The notes: generated by a model not told the origin, from the sequence alone. A stretch of DNA of 64,000 bases from Nitrospirillum amazonense (GCF_007828045.1 NZ_VITN01000012.1:62001-126000), one strand, 5' to 3'. Shown: positions 1 to 9,880, numbered from the stretch's first letter. Numbers and translations are program-made.

Positions 1-252
1 GGCGGCACCGACCACGGCCACGGCTCGCTGATGATGGTGCTGGGCGGGGGCGTGGCGGGCGGCCGCCTGCTGGGCCGCTGGCCGGGCCTGCAGCCGCAGG
101 ACTTGGACGAGCGCGTGGACCTGGCTGTCACCACCGACTATCGCGACGTGCTGACCAGCGTGCTGAAGCATCGCATGGGTGTGGGCCAGGTGGACGCCGT
201 CTTCCCCGGCTTTCACCCGGGCAGCGGCGATCCGGCCCTGTTCCGGGCGTAG
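1..252 (+). CDS. C-terminal fragment of a DUF1501 family protein
   Basis: The reading frame is open from the first base of the window and ends at a TAG, leaving 83 residues. The motif GTDHGHGSLMMVLGGGV followed by a GRWPGL block and LAVTTDYRDVL is the C-terminal signature of the DUF1501 family. These are usually Tat-exported, sulfatase-like proteins of unknown function that often sit next to a DUF1800 gene. The N-terminal part, including any signal peptide, lies outside the window. The family call is confident; no function can be given. Confidence 0.85.
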   Translation, partial: GGTDHGHGSLMMVLGGGVAGGRLLGRWPGLQPQDLDERVDLAVTTDYRDVLTSVLKHRMGVGQVDAVFPGFHPGSGDPALFRA

Positions 253-270
253 TTCGCGTCCTGAAACGAT

Positions 271-309
271 AGGCGGGCGACCCAGGCGGGCGACCCAGGC
301 AGGCGACGT
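271..309. repeat. 13-bp tandem repeat, three units
   Basis: The unit AGGCGGGCGACCC occurs at 271-283 and 284-296, with a third diverged unit at 297-309. It lies in the short gap between the convergent ends of the DUF1501 gene and the chemotaxis gene. There are no spacers, so it is a simple tandem repeat. Confidence 0.85.
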
Positions 310-340
310 GGGGGAAAAACCTCACGCCGCCCGCGGCCGT

Positions 341-1825
341 TCAGCGCGCCAGCACGTGCGCGGCCTGCTTGGTGGTGGCGACGGCCCCACCCACCTGCCC
401 GATGGCCGCGGCGATGCTGCCGAGGTTGTTGGTCACCGTTTCCACCGCCACGGCCATGCACTGCATGCTGGAGGACATGTTGCGGGTCACCGCACTCTGT
501 TCCTCCACGGCACCGGCGGTGGAGGTCACGTATTCCCGCACAATGCCGATGGACTGGCGGATGGTGCTGAGCGCGCCCACCACCTCGACGGAGACGGCCT
601 GCATGCCCTCGATCTCATCGGAGATCTGCTGGGTGGCGTTGGCGGATTGGGTGGCCAGGTTCTTCACCTCCGTCGCCACCACGGCGAAGCCCTTGCCGGC
701 ATCGCCGGCCCGCGCGGCCTCGATGGTGGCGTTCAGGGCCAGCAGGTTGATCTGGCCCGCGATGCCCCGGATGGCCTCGACCACCCCTTCCATGGAGCGC
801 GCCACCTCGGCCAGCCGCTGGGTGGAGGCGTCGGCCTTGTCGGCCAGTTCGGCGGCGCTCTCTGCCGCCGTCCGCGACTGCGCCATGCTTTGCGAGATTT
901 CGCGGATGGAGGCCGCCAGCTCCTCGGCGCTGGACGCCATCATCTGCACGGCGCCCGAGGTCTCCCCGGCGGCCGTCAGGGCATCGCCCGACTGCTGCGT
1001 CGTCTGGTCCATGGCGTGATCGATCTCCCCGAAGTTCTTGTCGATCAAGACCTTCAGGTCGGCCAGCATCTGCACCTGGCGGGTGATGTCGGTGGCGTAC
1101 TTCACCACCTTGAACGGCCGGCCGTTCAGATCGAAAATCGGGTTGTACGACGCCTCGATCCAGACCTCCTTGCCGCCCTTGCCCAGGCGGCGGAACTGGG
1201 CCGCCTGGTACTCGCCGCGGCGCAACGCCTCCCAGAAGGCACGGTAATCGGCGCTGTCGCGGTAGGCAGCGTCCACGAACATGGCGTGCGGCTTGCCCTG
1301 CGCCTCGGCCAGCGTATAGCCCAGGGTGTTGAGGAAGCCCTCGTTCGCGGTCAGCACGGTACCGTCCATGGTGAACTCGATCACCGCCTGCGATTTGCGG
1401 ATGGCGTCCATCTGCCCATGCAGGTCGGCGTATTCCATCTTCTGCGCGGTGACGTCGGTGGCGTACTTCACCACCTTCAGCGGCCGGCCCTTGGTGTCGA
1501 GGATGGGATTGTAGGAGGCCTCGATCCAGACATCCTTGCCGCCCTTGCCAATGCGCTTGAACTGCGCCGCCTGGTATTCCCCGCGCCGTAGCGCCTCCCA
1601 GAAGGCCTTGTAGGCGGCGCCGTTCCGCTCCGCCTCTTCCACGAACATGCCGTGGGGTTTGCCCTGGATCTCCGCCAGGGTATAGCCCATGGCCTTCAGG
1701 AAGTTCTTGTTCGCGGTCAGCACCGTGCCGTCCATGGCGAACTCGATCACCGCCTGGGACCGGTCCAGGGCCGTCAAGGTGGCCGCCATAACCCGGAACT
1801 TCTGAACGAAACCAGCCAGCACCAT
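341..1825 (-). CDS. Cytoplasmic methyl-accepting chemotaxis protein with two PAS domains
   Basis: This 494-residue chemoreceptor has two tandem PAS domains (about residues 20-140 and 145-265). Both copies contain a GYTLAE motif and end in VVKYATD(V/I)T, as PAS-PAC units do. A C-terminal methyl-accepting signalling domain follows, with the hairpin-tip motif around [26 protein letters not shown]-type sequence (only the family core is quoted in part here: [10 protein letters not shown]). No membrane segment is visible, so it probably senses redox state, oxygen or a small molecule in the cytosol and signals through CheA/CheW. The start ATG is preceded by GGGAG at a good distance. The two PAS repeats are very similar to each other, which suggests a recent internal duplication. 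The ligand is unknown. Confidence 0.92.
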   Translation of the reverse strand: MVLAGFVQKFRVMAATLTALDRSQAVIEFAMDGTVLTANKNFLKAMGYTLAEIQGKPHGMFVEEAERNGAAYKAFWEALRRGEYQAAQFKRIGKGGKDVWIEASYNPILDTKGRPLKVVKYATDVTAQKMEYADLHGQMDAIRKSQAVIEFTMDGTVLTANEGFLNTLGYTLAEAQGKPHAMFVDAAYRDSADYRAFWEALRRGEYQAAQFRRLGKGGKEVWIEASYNPIFDLNGRPFKVVKYATDITRQVQMLADLKVLIDKNFGEIDHAMDQTTQQSGDALTAAGETSGAVQMMASSAEELAASIREISQSMAQSRTAAESAAELADKADASTQRLAEVARSMEGVVEAIRGIAGQINLLALNATIEAARAGDAGKGFAVVATEVKNLATQSANATQQISDEIEGMQAVSVEVVGALSTIRQSIGIVREYVTSTAGAVEEQSAVTRNMSSSMQCMAVAVETVTNNLGSIAAAIGQVGGAVATTKQAAHVLAR

Positions 1826-2103
1826 TCACACTCCCAAAAAGAGATCCAAGATTTCCAGCCCCGTCACGACGACAGAGTCACGAGATCCCTAATGCTCGTT
1901 TGTCGGCACCACGATTGGAGCAATCCAGGAGCATTGGATACTTTATGAGTTAAGATAAAAATCTTGCCAACTTCCTAATGTTCGCACGCGGTTAACATCA
2001 CCAGGGGGATATATACGCGAAAGGTTATGTAGCGCCCCGGCCTCGGGCGAGCCTTCGCCGGAAGGCCAAGGTGCTGCATTCACCTGGACGCGGCGTCATA
2101 GGG
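1826..2103. other. Intergenic region, no gene seen
   Basis: This 278-bp stretch lies upstream of the chemotaxis gene and downstream of the MFS gene. It is clearly more AT-rich than its neighbours around 1890-2020 and should contain the chemotaxis gene promoter. A small dyad, AAGAT-N4-ATCTT, lies at 1952-1965. No open frame with coding character was found. Confidence 0.5.
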
Positions 2104-3549
2104 TTAAATCCCAAGCGCGGGCCGACGCCCCTGCCTCCTGGCCGTCACCATCAGGGTCAGGGCCACCAAGCCGCCCGCCACCAGGAAGGTGACGCGCATG
2201 CCGGCAGCCACCGCGCCCGCCGGGGCGGTGGTGATGTCGGGCACGCCGGCGGCCACGGCGAACACCGCGCCCAGGGCCGAGGCACCGGTGATCAGGCCCA
2301 GGTTGCGCGCCAGGTTCAGGATGCCGGAGACGACGCCCCGCCGGTCGGATGGAACATCCGACATGACCGCGGTGTTGTTGGCCGCCTGGAACAGGGCGTA
2401 GCCGGCGGTCAGCACGGCGATGGACCCGACATAACCGGCGACACCCGAGATGGCCCCCTGCGCACCCAGCCCCGCCAATGCCATCAGCACCGTCCCCGCC
2501 ACCATGGCGGCCAAGCCGGCGACACTCACACGCGCCGCGCCGAAGCGGTCGACCAGCCGGCCCGCCGGCACACCGGCCAGGGCCGACATCAGGGGTCCGG
2601 CCGACATCACCAGCCCCACCCCGGCGGGGCTCAGGCCCACGGCGCGGGCCAGGTAGAACGGCCCCACCACGAAGGTGGTCGCCATCACCGTCGCCACGGC
2701 GCCACTGCCCATCAGGCCGGGCCCCACCACCGGGTCGCGCAGCAGACCCAGGCGCACCAGGGGTGACGGCAGCCGCGCCTCCACCAGCGCGAACAGGCCG
2801 GCACCCACGGCCGCCGCCGCCAGCAGCGCCAGGTTCAGCACGCCCCAGTGCCCCCGGCCCAACGTCATGGCCAGGGCGTACAGCGCCAGCGTGCCGCCCA
2901 GCAACACCGTGCCGGCGGCATCGAAGCGGGGCCGGTCCGAGGATGCTGACGGCCCGTCCGCCGGCAGCGCCCGCCAGGCCAGCAGCAGGGCCAGACCGCC
3001 CAGCGGCAGATTGGCCAGGAAGATGGCCCGCCAGCCCCAGGCGGCGATCAGCACGCCGCCCAGGGACGGGCCCAACGCCGTGCCTACCGCCGACATGGTG
3101 CCCATCAAGCCCATGGCGCGGCCGATGCGGTCCTTGGGTACCGTCCCGCCGACGAAGGCCAGGGCCAGCGCCATCATAGCCGACGCGCCCAACCCCTGCG
3201 CCGCCCGGGCGGCGACCAGGAGACCCAAGCCGGGCGCCAGGCCGCACAGGGCCGAGGCGCCGGTGAACAGGGCCAGGCCGGCCAGCAACAGGCGGCGGCG
3301 ACCCGTCAAGTCCCCCAGCCGCCCGACGCTGACGATCAGGGTCGTCATGGCCAGCAGATAGGCCAGCACCACCCATTGCACCTGCTGGAAAGGCGCGCCC
3401 AGGGCGCGCGCCAAGGTGGGCAGGGCCACGTTGGCCACGCTGGTGCCCAGGGAAGACAGCAGCACGCACGGCAACAGCGCGGCCAGAACCCACCGGGTCC
3501 CCATCGGCGCCGCCTCCGCCACTGGTTGATCCACACTCATTGAGGTCAT
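2104..3549 (-). CDS. MFS transporter, DHA2 (EmrB/QacA-like) drug exporter
   Basis: This 481-residue major facilitator protein has the DHA2-type pattern of about 14 hydrophobic helices. The conserved loop after helix 2 reads GRLGDLTGRRRLLLAG, and motif C-like glycine-rich helices such as GPSLGGVLI occur near the middle. Proteins of this type export drugs, dyes or metabolites using the proton gradient. The start is preceded by the strong ribosome site GGAGGGTGAC. A LysR-type gene is divergent 128 bp away, the usual arrangement for regulator-controlled exporters, so that regulator probably controls it. The substrate cannot be read from the sequence. Confidence 0.9.
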   Translation of the reverse strand: MTSMSVDQPVAEAAPMGTRWVLAALLPCVLLSSLGTSVANVALPTLARALGAPFQQVQWVVLAYLLAMTTLIVSVGRLGDLTGRRRLLLAGLALFTGASALCGLAPGLGLLVAARAAQGLGASAMMALALAFVGGTVPKDRIGRAMGLMGTMSAVGTALGPSLGGVLIAAWGWRAIFLANLPLGGLALLLAWRALPADGPSASSDRPRFDAAGTVLLGGTLALYALAMTLGRGHWGVLNLALLAAAAVGAGLFALVEARLPSPLVRLGLLRDPVVGPGLMGSGAVATVMATTFVVGPFYLARAVGLSPAGVGLVMSAGPLMSALAGVPAGRLVDRFGAARVSVAGLAAMVAGTVLMALAGLGAQGAISGVAGYVGSIAVLTAGYALFQAANNTAVMSDVPSDRRGVVSGILNLARNLGLITGASALGAVFAVAAGVPDITTAPAGAVAAGMRVTFLVAGGLVALTLMVTARRQGRRPALGI

Positions 3550-3677
3550 GTCACCCTCCGTTCATCCGTTGAGGCGGAAGGTAATGACCGGGACAACATG
3601 GCGGAACGCGCACGGATTGCAGCATATTCGTGCACGCCACGCGCTATGTCGCGCCGTGCCGCATGTTAGGATACGTC

Positions 3678-4604
3678 ATGGCCACCCTGCCGGACCTGAA
3701 CCTGCTGATCACCCTGGACGTGCTGCTGAGCGAGGGCAGCGTGGCCAAGGCCGCGCGCCGCCTGCGTCTCAGCCCCTCGGCCATGAGCCGGGCGCTGGCC
3801 CGCCTGCGGGAGTTGACGGGCGATCCGCTGCTGGTGCGGGCGGGCCGGGGCCTGGTGCCCACGCCCCATGCCCTGGACCTGCGCGAGCGGGTGGCGCCCC
3901 TGGTGCGGGAGGCGGAGGCCGTGTTGCGCCCGGCGGAGGGGCTGGATCTGGCGCGCCTCACCCGCACCTTCACCCTGCGCACCCGGGAAGGCTTCGTGGA
4001 AAGCTTCGGCGTGGCGCTCGTCAACCGCGTGGCGCGGGAGGCGCCGGGCGTGCGCCTGCGCTTCGCGCCCAAGCCGGACAAGGGCAGCACACCGCTGCGC
4101 GACGGTGCCGTAGATCTGGAAACCGGGGTGGTGGGCGACAGCATGGGGCCGGAGGTCCGCGCCCAAGCCCTGTTCCGCGACCGCTTCGTCGGCGTGGCGC
4201 GGACCGGGCATCCCTTGGGCCTAGGTACCCTCACCCCCGCCCGCTTCGCCGCCGCCCGCCACATCGCCGTGGCCCGCCGCGAGCATGATCCGGATCGGCG
4301 CCACGCCCCGGTGGACGCGGCGCTGGAACCGCTGGGCCTGGCGCGCGACGTGGCCGTCATCGTCGGCGACTTCTCCGCGGCATTGACCCTGGCCCGCGCC
4401 ACGGATCTGGTGGCCACGGTGCCGGAGCGGCATACCCTGACCTTGCGCGAGGGCCTGTTCACCTTCGCCCTGCCGGTCGATGTGCCGGAAATCACCGTGT
4501 CGCTACTCTGGCACCCCCGCCTGGACGCCGATCCCGCCCACCGCTGGCTGCGCGGGTGCGTCCGCGAGGTCTGCGCCAAAAACGGCGAACCCATCCATTC
4601 ATGA
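3678..4604 (+). CDS. LysR-type transcriptional regulator
   Basis: This 308-residue regulator has an N-terminal winged helix-turn-helix (DLNLLITLDVLLSEGSVAKA, then LRLSPSAMSRALARLRE) and a LysR substrate-binding domain. The N-terminus MATLPDLNLL is typical of the NodD/NahR-like LysR group. The ATG at 3678 was chosen over one at 3630 because AGGA stands seven bases before it and the domain begins at once. It is divergent from the MFS exporter and probably regulates it. The inducer is unknown. The last six bases overlap the convergent small gene that follows. Confidence 0.9.
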   Translation: MATLPDLNLLITLDVLLSEGSVAKAARRLRLSPSAMSRALARLRELTGDPLLVRAGRGLVPTPHALDLRERVAPLVREAEAVLRPAEGLDLARLTRTFTLRTREGFVESFGVALVNRVAREAPGVRLRFAPKPDKGSTPLRDGAVDLETGVVGDSMGPEVRAQALFRDRFVGVARTGHPLGLGTLTPARFAAARHIAVARREHDPDRRHAPVDAALEPLGLARDVAVIVGDFSAALTLARATDLVATVPERHTLTLREGLFTFALPVDVPEITVSLLWHPRLDADPAHRWLRGCVREVCAKNGEPIHS

Positions 4605-4865
4605 AGGACCCAGGAGCCTCAATGCCGCGACGATGCCATCCGCGCGGCTTTCCGTGAGAGGTCCGTTCTCATTGAAAAGGTCACGCAGGTGACCACTAAG
4701 AACGTGAATCGCCTCGTTGATATCCCGCATCCGGTCAAGCGCGTCAGGTTCGCTGTAGTGGGTCCGCGCGCAGACGGTAAGCTGATGCACGCCCGTTACC
4801 AGCAATCTGAGAAGTTCGGGGCGTTGCGCGGTCATCAGGTGACTTTTGACGGGTTCCATATCCAT
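4599..4865 (-). CDS. Conserved-looking small protein of unknown function, 88 residues
   Basis: This is a short, probably all-helical soluble protein with no signal peptide or membrane segment and no family I recognise. It lies 22 bp downstream of kup on the same strand, so it may be cotranscribed with it. It overlaps the end of the LysR gene by six bases in convergent orientation. The ribosome site is weak, and a second in-frame ATG lies two codons later. It is listed as a gene because no other coding frame covers the interval; the local GC content is lower than in its neighbours. Confidence 0.6.
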   Translation of the reverse strand: MDMEPVKSHLMTAQRPELLRLLVTGVHQLTVCARTHYSEPDALDRMRDINEAIHVLSGHLRDLFNENGPLTESRADGIVAALRLLGPS

Positions 4866-4887
4866 AGGCCAGCGCTCGCTTTCTTTC

Positions 4888-6870
4888 CTACACCTCCAGT
4901 CTGAACCCGACCTCCATCACCTGTTCCGGCGGTAGGTGAAAGTAATCCGACGCCCGCAGGCCCAAGCGCTGCATCAGGTGATAGGCCGTCCAGATGGGGC
5001 CGGACAGGGCGGGGTTCCGTTCCGCGCGGATCAGCCGCTCATGCGAGATGTAGTAGGTCACCTCATCCCGGCAGAAGGCCAGGCCCAGGCGCGCCAAGCC
5101 GCGCATGACCGTCGGCACGTCCGGCTTTTGCATGAAGCCGATGCGCACCGTCACCCGCCAGAAGCCGTTGCCCACCTGCTCCACCGCCAGGCGCTCACCG
5201 GCCGGCACGCGGGGCCGCTTGGTCGGCACCAGGGTCAGCAGGATGACGTGCTCATGCAGCACCCGGTTGTGGGTGACGTGATGCACCAGCATGGGCGACA
5301 CCCGGTCGGCCGTGCGGGTGACGAACACCGCCGTGCCGGGCAGGCGGTGCACCACCGTCTCCTCCACCTGGCGCATGAAGTCGGCGAAGGTGGTGCCGCC
5401 CTCGCTCAGCTTGACCTGCACGACGGCGCTGCCCTTGCGCCAGGCGACCATGAGGAAGGCGATGAAGCCGCCGATGGCCAGCGGCAGCCAGCCGCCCTCC
5501 AGCAGCTTGGTGCTGTTGGCCACCAGGAAGGCCAGGTCCACGGCGGCGAAGAAGCCCATCATCAGGTTGGTGGGGATGGCCGGCCAGTTCCACAGCTCAC
5601 GCATCACCCGGCGCAGCAGGATGGTGGTGATCAGCATGGTGGCCGACACGGCGATGCCGTAGGCGGCGGCCAGCGCCTCGGAATGGCGGAAGCCCAGCAC
5701 GATCATCAGGGTCGCCAGCATCAGCAGCCAGTTGACCACACCCACATAGATCTGGCCGTAGGACTTGCGCGAGGTGGGGGAGATGGACATGCGCGGCAGC
5801 AGGCGCAGGGTGATGGCCTGCCGCGTCATGGAAAACACGCCGGAGATCAGCGCCTGGCTGGCGATGACCGTGGCCATGGTGGCCAGGATGACCAGGGGCA
5901 CCAGCGCCCAGTCCGGCGCCAGGCGGTAGAAGGGGTTGTCCACCGCCTCGGGCTTGTCCAGCAGCAGGGCGCCCTGGCCCAGGTAATTCAGGATCAGGGC
6001 GGGGAAGACGACGACGAACCAGGCCCGGCGAATGGCGCCAGCCCCGAAGTGGCCCATGTCGGCGTACAAGGCCTCCGCCCCCGTCAGCGCCAGGAAGACG
6101 GCGCCGAACACGGCGAAGGCCACGCCGGGCGCGTGCACCAGCAGGTGTTCGGCCGACAGCGGGTTGAAGGCCATGAGGATGTCCGGCCGCTGCACCACGT
6201 GCCACAGACCAGCGGCCGCCAGCACGCCGAACCACAGCGCCATGATGGGACCGAACAGGCGGCCGATGACGCCGGTGCCGCGGTACTGGATGGCGAACAG
6301 GGCCACCAGCACCGCCACGGTCAGGGGCAGGACGAAGGCGCCCAGGTGGCTGTCGGCCACCACCAGGCCCTCCATGGCCGACAGGACGGAGATGGCCGGG
6401 GTGATGGCGCCGTCGCCGAACAGCAGCGCGGCGCCGCAGATGCCCAGGAACACCACCATGGGCACCATCTCCTTGGCGCTGGGCGGATGCACCAGGGACA
6501 GGAGGGAGAGGATGCCGCCCTCGCCGTCGTTGTCGGCGCGCAGCACCAGGGCCACGTATTTCACCGCCACGATCAGGATCAGCGCCCAAATGATCAGGCT
6601 GACCACCCCCAGCACGTCGCCCTCGCTGGGCGGGCGACCGTGATGGGTGACGGCGCCCAGGGCCGTCTGCATGGCATAGAGGGGGGAGGTGCCGATGTCG
6701 CCGAAGACCACGCCCAGGGCCCCCAGCATCAGCATGCCGCGGCTGCCGTGGACATGGCCGTGGCCGTGCTGTTCATGCAGGCCATCGATCGCCGGAGTCC
6801 CTCCGTCCTTGGCCATCGGTTCCGCGTTGCTCATTCGTCCGGTCCCCGCCCCAATCCCCGCAAAGGTCAC
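4888..6870 (-). CDS. kup: Kup/Trk-D type potassium transporter
   Basis: This protein of up to 660 residues belongs to the KUP/HAK/KT potassium uptake family. The family start motif LGALGVVFGDIGTSPLYA is followed by a glutamate-containing helix, about 12 membrane segments and a C-terminal cytoplasmic domain. It imports potassium with protons across the inner membrane. Two starts are possible: a GTG at 6870 preceded by AGGATAG, or an ATG at 6834 giving MSNAEPMAKDG. The extra N-terminus before the first helix contains a histidine-rich stretch, HEQHGHGHVHG, which is uncommon for the family. Length is typical for alphaproteobacterial Kup. Confidence 0.95.
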   Translation of the reverse strand: MTFAGIGAGTGRMSNAEPMAKDGGTPAIDGLHEQHGHGHVHGSRGMLMLGALGVVFGDIGTSPLYAMQTALGAVTHHGRPPSEGDVLGVVSLIIWALILIVAVKYVALVLRADNDGEGGILSLLSLVHPPSAKEMVPMVVFLGICGAALLFGDGAITPAISVLSAMEGLVVADSHLGAFVLPLTVAVLVALFAIQYRGTGVIGRLFGPIMALWFGVLAAAGLWHVVQRPDILMAFNPLSAEHLLVHAPGVAFAVFGAVFLALTGAEALYADMGHFGAGAIRRAWFVVVFPALILNYLGQGALLLDKPEAVDNPFYRLAPDWALVPLVILATMATVIASQALISGVFSMTRQAITLRLLPRMSISPTSRKSYGQIYVGVVNWLLMLATLMIVLGFRHSEALAAAYGIAVSATMLITTILLRRVMRELWNWPAIPTNLMMGFFAAVDLAFLVANSTKLLEGGWLPLAIGGFIAFLMVAWRKGSAVVQVKLSEGGTTFADFMRQVEETVVHRLPGTAVFVTRTADRVSPMLVHHVTHNRVLHEHVILLTLVPTKRPRVPAGERLAVEQVGNGFWRVTVRIGFMQKPDVPTVMRGLARLGLAFCRDEVTYYISHERLIRAERNPALSGPIWTAYHLMQRLGLRASDYFHLPPEQVMEVGFRLEV

Positions 6871-6963
6871 CTATCCTAGATAGGCCACCCCGACCGACCT
6901 TCTACCGTTGGGGCGGTCGGGGCGGCAATGCGGCGAATGGGGCTTCAAAAGCCGGACGCCCGA

Positions 6964-8214
6964 TCAGGGGGCCTTCTTGGTCAGCGGGCAGGTGCCCTTG
7001 TCCTGGGCCTGGTAGGCCTCCTCCCCCGGGATGGTGCGCAGCAGCTTGTAATAGTCCCAGGGCTTCTTGCTCTCCTCGGGCTTCTTCACCTCGAACAGGT
7101 ACATGTCGTGCACCATGGTGCCGTCCTCGCGCACCGTGCCCTTGGCGAACATGTCGTCCACCGGCAGCTCGCGCATCTTGGCCGCCACCGCCTTGGCGTC
7201 GGTGGTGCCCGCCGCCTTGACGGCCTTCAGGTAATGCAGGACCGAGGAATAGGTTCCGGCCTGGATCATGTTGGGCATGCGCTTCGTCTTCTGGAAATAG
7301 CGCTCGGCCCACTGTCGGCTGGCGTCGTCGCGATCCCAATAGAAGGCCTCGGTCAGCACCAGGCCCTGCGCCGTCTTCAGGCCCAGGGCATGCACGTCGC
7401 TGAGGGTGAACAGCAGGCCGGCCAACCGCTGCCCGCCCTTGGTGATGCCGAATTCCGCCGCCTGCTTGATGGCGTTGGTGGTGTCGGTGCCGGCGTTGGC
7501 CAGGCCGATGACCTGGGCCTTGGACGCCTGCGCCTGCAACAGGAAGGAAGAGAAGTCGCTGTTCTGGAAGGGCGCGTTGACCGCCCCCACCACCGTGCCG
7601 CCCTTCGCGGTCACGAAGTCGGTGGTGTCCTTTTCCAGCTGGTGCCCGAAGGCGTAGTCGGCGGTGATGAAAAACCAGGATTTGCCGCCCGATTCCACCA
7701 GCGCCCCGCCCGTGCCACGCGCCAGGGCATATGTGTCGTAGGCCCAGTGGAAGCCGGTGGGCGAACAGGCCTCATTCGTCAGCTTGGAGGTCGCCGCCCC
7801 CACCACGATGTCGATCTTGCCCCGCTCCTTGGCCAGGTCCTGCACCGCCAGGGCGACGGAAGAGGTGGTGAGCTCGCCGATCATGTCAACGGCATCGGCA
7901 TCGAACCACTGGCGGGCGATGGCGACACCGGTATCCGGCTTGTTCTGGTGGTCGGCGCTGAGCAGCACGATCTTGCGCCCCAGCACGCTGCCGCCGAAAT
8001 CGTCGATGGCCATTTGCGCCGCCACGACCGATCCCCGGCCGCCGAAATCGGCATAGGTGCCGGACTGGTCGTTCAGGATGCCGATGCGCACCGGCTTGGC
8101 CGTGTCCGCCTCCGGCGCCGCCCGGGCCGCCCCCAGCGCCAGCAGGCCGAGCGCCGCGGCGCCCAGCGTTGCCCCGAGAACCACGCGGCCGCGCCGTGTC
8201 AGAGTTCCGCTCAT
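6964..8214 (-). CDS. ABC transporter periplasmic substrate-binding protein, branched-chain amino acid type
   Basis: This 416-residue protein has a signal peptide (basic start, hydrophobic core, cleavage near ARAAPEA). It then has a type I periplasmic binding fold of the Leu/Ile/Val or amide family (Peripl_BP_6), beginning VRIGILNDQSGTYADFGG. The start follows an excellent GGGAGGA ribosome site. It is divergent from the ABC importer genes at 8.4-12.0 kb and is almost certainly their binding protein. Members of this group bind amino acids, urea, amides or aromatic acids, so the actual ligand is open. Confidence 0.93.
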   Translation of the reverse strand: MSGTLTRRGRVVLGATLGAAALGLLALGAARAAPEADTAKPVRIGILNDQSGTYADFGGRGSVVAAQMAIDDFGGSVLGRKIVLLSADHQNKPDTGVAIARQWFDADAVDMIGELTTSSVALAVQDLAKERGKIDIVVGAATSKLTNEACSPTGFHWAYDTYALARGTGGALVESGGKSWFFITADYAFGHQLEKDTTDFVTAKGGTVVGAVNAPFQNSDFSSFLLQAQASKAQVIGLANAGTDTTNAIKQAAEFGITKGGQRLAGLLFTLSDVHALGLKTAQGLVLTEAFYWDRDDASRQWAERYFQKTKRMPNMIQAGTYSSVLHYLKAVKAAGTTDAKAVAAKMRELPVDDMFAKGTVREDGTMVHDMYLFEVKKPEESKKPWDYYKLLRTIPGEEAYQAQDKGTCPLTKKAP

Positions 8215-8406
8215 CCGGTTCCTCCCGATATCGTTATGGTCGACGCCCGACCCTGCCGATCCCGGCGCCGCAGGGCATCACTATGCCCCATCCCGTGCGA
8301 TCCGGGAATGCAACACCTTGAAATATCTTGATGCGCTGGGCCTAATGGTCGCGGGGGATGGAAGGGCCGGCGGCAAAGCCGGCCGGGATGCGCGACAGGG
8401 CGGCCA

Positions 8407-9183
8407 ATGACCGAGGCGATGATGGACGTGGTCCTGGAAACGCGGGGGCTGACCAAGTCCTTTCGTGGCTTCACCGCCGTGCGCGACCTGGACTTCACCG
8501 TGCGTCGGGGCAGCATCCACGCCCTGATCGGCCCAAATGGCGCCGGCAAGACCACCGTGTTCAACCTGCTGACCAAGTTCCTGGCGCCGACCGCCGGCCA
8601 CATCCTGCATGATGGCGCGGACATCACCGGCGCCAACCCGGCCGCCATCGCCCGGCGGGGCATCGTCCGCTCCTTCCAGGTCTCCGCCACCTTCCCCCAC
8701 CTGACGGCGTTGGAGAATGTGCGCGTGGCGCTGCAACGGCGCATGCCCGGCCGCTTCCACTTCTGGCGCCCGGAATCCACCCTGGCGACGCTGAACGACC
8801 GCGCCCTGGCCCTGCTGGCCGAGGTCGGGCTGGAGGCGCGCGCCCAAGAACCGGCCGGCACCCTGCCCTACGGTGCCAAGAAGGCGCTGGAGATCGCCAC
8901 CACCCTGGCGCTGGACCCCGACGTGCTGCTGCTGGATGAGCCGCTGGCCGGCATGGGGCGGGAGGACGTGGCGCGCACCGCCGCCCTGATCCGTCGCGCG
9001 GCGCAACGGGAAAACGGCCGGCGCACGGTGGTGATGGTGGAACACAACCTGGGCGTGGTCGCCGACCTGTCGGACCGCATCACCGTGCTGCAGCGGGGGG
9101 AAATCCTGGCCGAGGGCAGCTACGCCGACATCGCCGCCGACCGCGCGGTGCGCGAGGCCTACATGGGGACCGGGCATGCCTGA
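8407..9183 (+). CDS. livG: ABC transporter ATP-binding protein, LivG type
   Basis: This 258-residue ATPase has Walker A GPNGAGKT, Walker B VLLLDEP and the C-terminal extension typical of LivG. The signature loop is LPYGAKKALEIA, a diverged form of the usual LSYGQ. It powers import together with LivF and the LivH and LivM permeases. The end overlaps the start of livF by eight bases, showing translational coupling. It diverges from the binding-protein gene across 192 bp that must hold both promoters. Confidence 0.93.
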   Translation: MTEAMMDVVLETRGLTKSFRGFTAVRDLDFTVRRGSIHALIGPNGAGKTTVFNLLTKFLAPTAGHILHDGADITGANPAAIARRGIVRSFQVSATFPHLTALENVRVALQRRMPGRFHFWRPESTLATLNDRALALLAEVGLEARAQEPAGTLPYGAKKALEIATTLALDPDVLLLDEPLAGMGREDVARTAALIRRAAQRENGRRTVVMVEHNLGVVADLSDRITVLQRGEILAEGSYADIAADRAVREAYMGTGHA

Positions 9184-9880
9184 GACGGTGCTGTCGGTCA
9201 ACGGCCTGGACGGCCACTATGGCGAGAGCCACGTGTTGCACAGCGTGGACTTCAGCGTCCGGGCGGGTGAGGTCGTGACCCTGGTGGGCCGCAATGGCGC
9301 GGGCAAGACCAGCACCCTGCGCGCCATCATGGGCCTGCTGCCCCGCCGTAGCGGCTCGATCGAATTGAGGGGGCGGCAGCTGATCGGCCTGCCGCCGCAC
9401 CGCATCGCCCGGGCCGGCGTCGGCTACGTGCCCGACGACCGGGGCATCTTTGCGACCCTGTCGGTGGCGGAGAACCTGGCGCTGCCGCCCCGCACCCGGG
9501 CCGGGACCCTCAGCGACGACGAGATCGACGCCCTGTTTCCCCGCCTGAAGGAACGCCGCGCCAGCCCCGGCACCAAGCTGTCGGGCGGGGAACAGCAGAT
9601 GCTGGCCATCGCCCGCGCCCTTCGCACCGGCGCCCGCCTGTTGTTGCTGGACGAACCGACGGAGGGGCTGGCCCCCGTCATCGTGCAACAGATCGGCGCG
9701 ATCCTTCGCGACCTGAAGGCGCGCGGCCACACCGTGCTGCTGGTGGAGCAGAACGTGCATTTTGCCGCATCCGTGGCCGACCGCCACATCGTCATGGAAA
9801 ACGGCCGGGTGGTGGACACGCTGGACAATGCCGAGCTGGCGGCCGACCCCGGTCGGCTGGACCGCTTCCTGGGCGTTTAG
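9176..9880 (+). CDS. livF: ABC transporter ATP-binding protein, LivF type
   Basis: This 234-residue ATPase has Walker A GRNGAGKT, signature LSGGEQQMLAIARAL and Walker B LLLLDEPTEGLAP, the last being a LivF hallmark. It pairs with LivG as the second ATPase of a branched-chain amino acid type importer. It overlaps livG by eight bases. The next gene, livH, starts 325 bp later, beyond an unusual array of hairpins and repeats, so the operon may be processed or partly terminated there. Confidence 0.93.
   Translation: MPETVLSVNGLDGHYGESHVLHSVDFSVRAGEVVTLVGRNGAGKTSTLRAIMGLLPRRSGSIELRGRQLIGLPPHRIARAGVGYVPDDRGIFATLSVAENLALPPRTRAGTLSDDEIDALFPRLKERRASPGTKLSGGEQQMLAIARALRTGARLLLLDEPTEGLAPVIVQQIGAILRDLKARGHTVLLVEQNVHFAASVADRHIVMENGRVVDTLDNAELAADPGRLDRFLGV

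Noticed and set aside
271-309. Short direct repeats that might suggest a CRISPR array
   Set aside because: The units are 13 bp and directly adjacent, without spacers; no cas genes are present.
179-1591. Long plus-strand open frame of 470 codons
   Set aside because: It is the antisense shadow of the PAS chemotaxis gene; composition is Gly/Arg/His-rich with no family match.
4936-6879. Plus-strand open frame of 647 codons
   Set aside because: It lies opposite kup and is full of Gln/His/Gly; this is a shadow frame typical of high-GC DNA.
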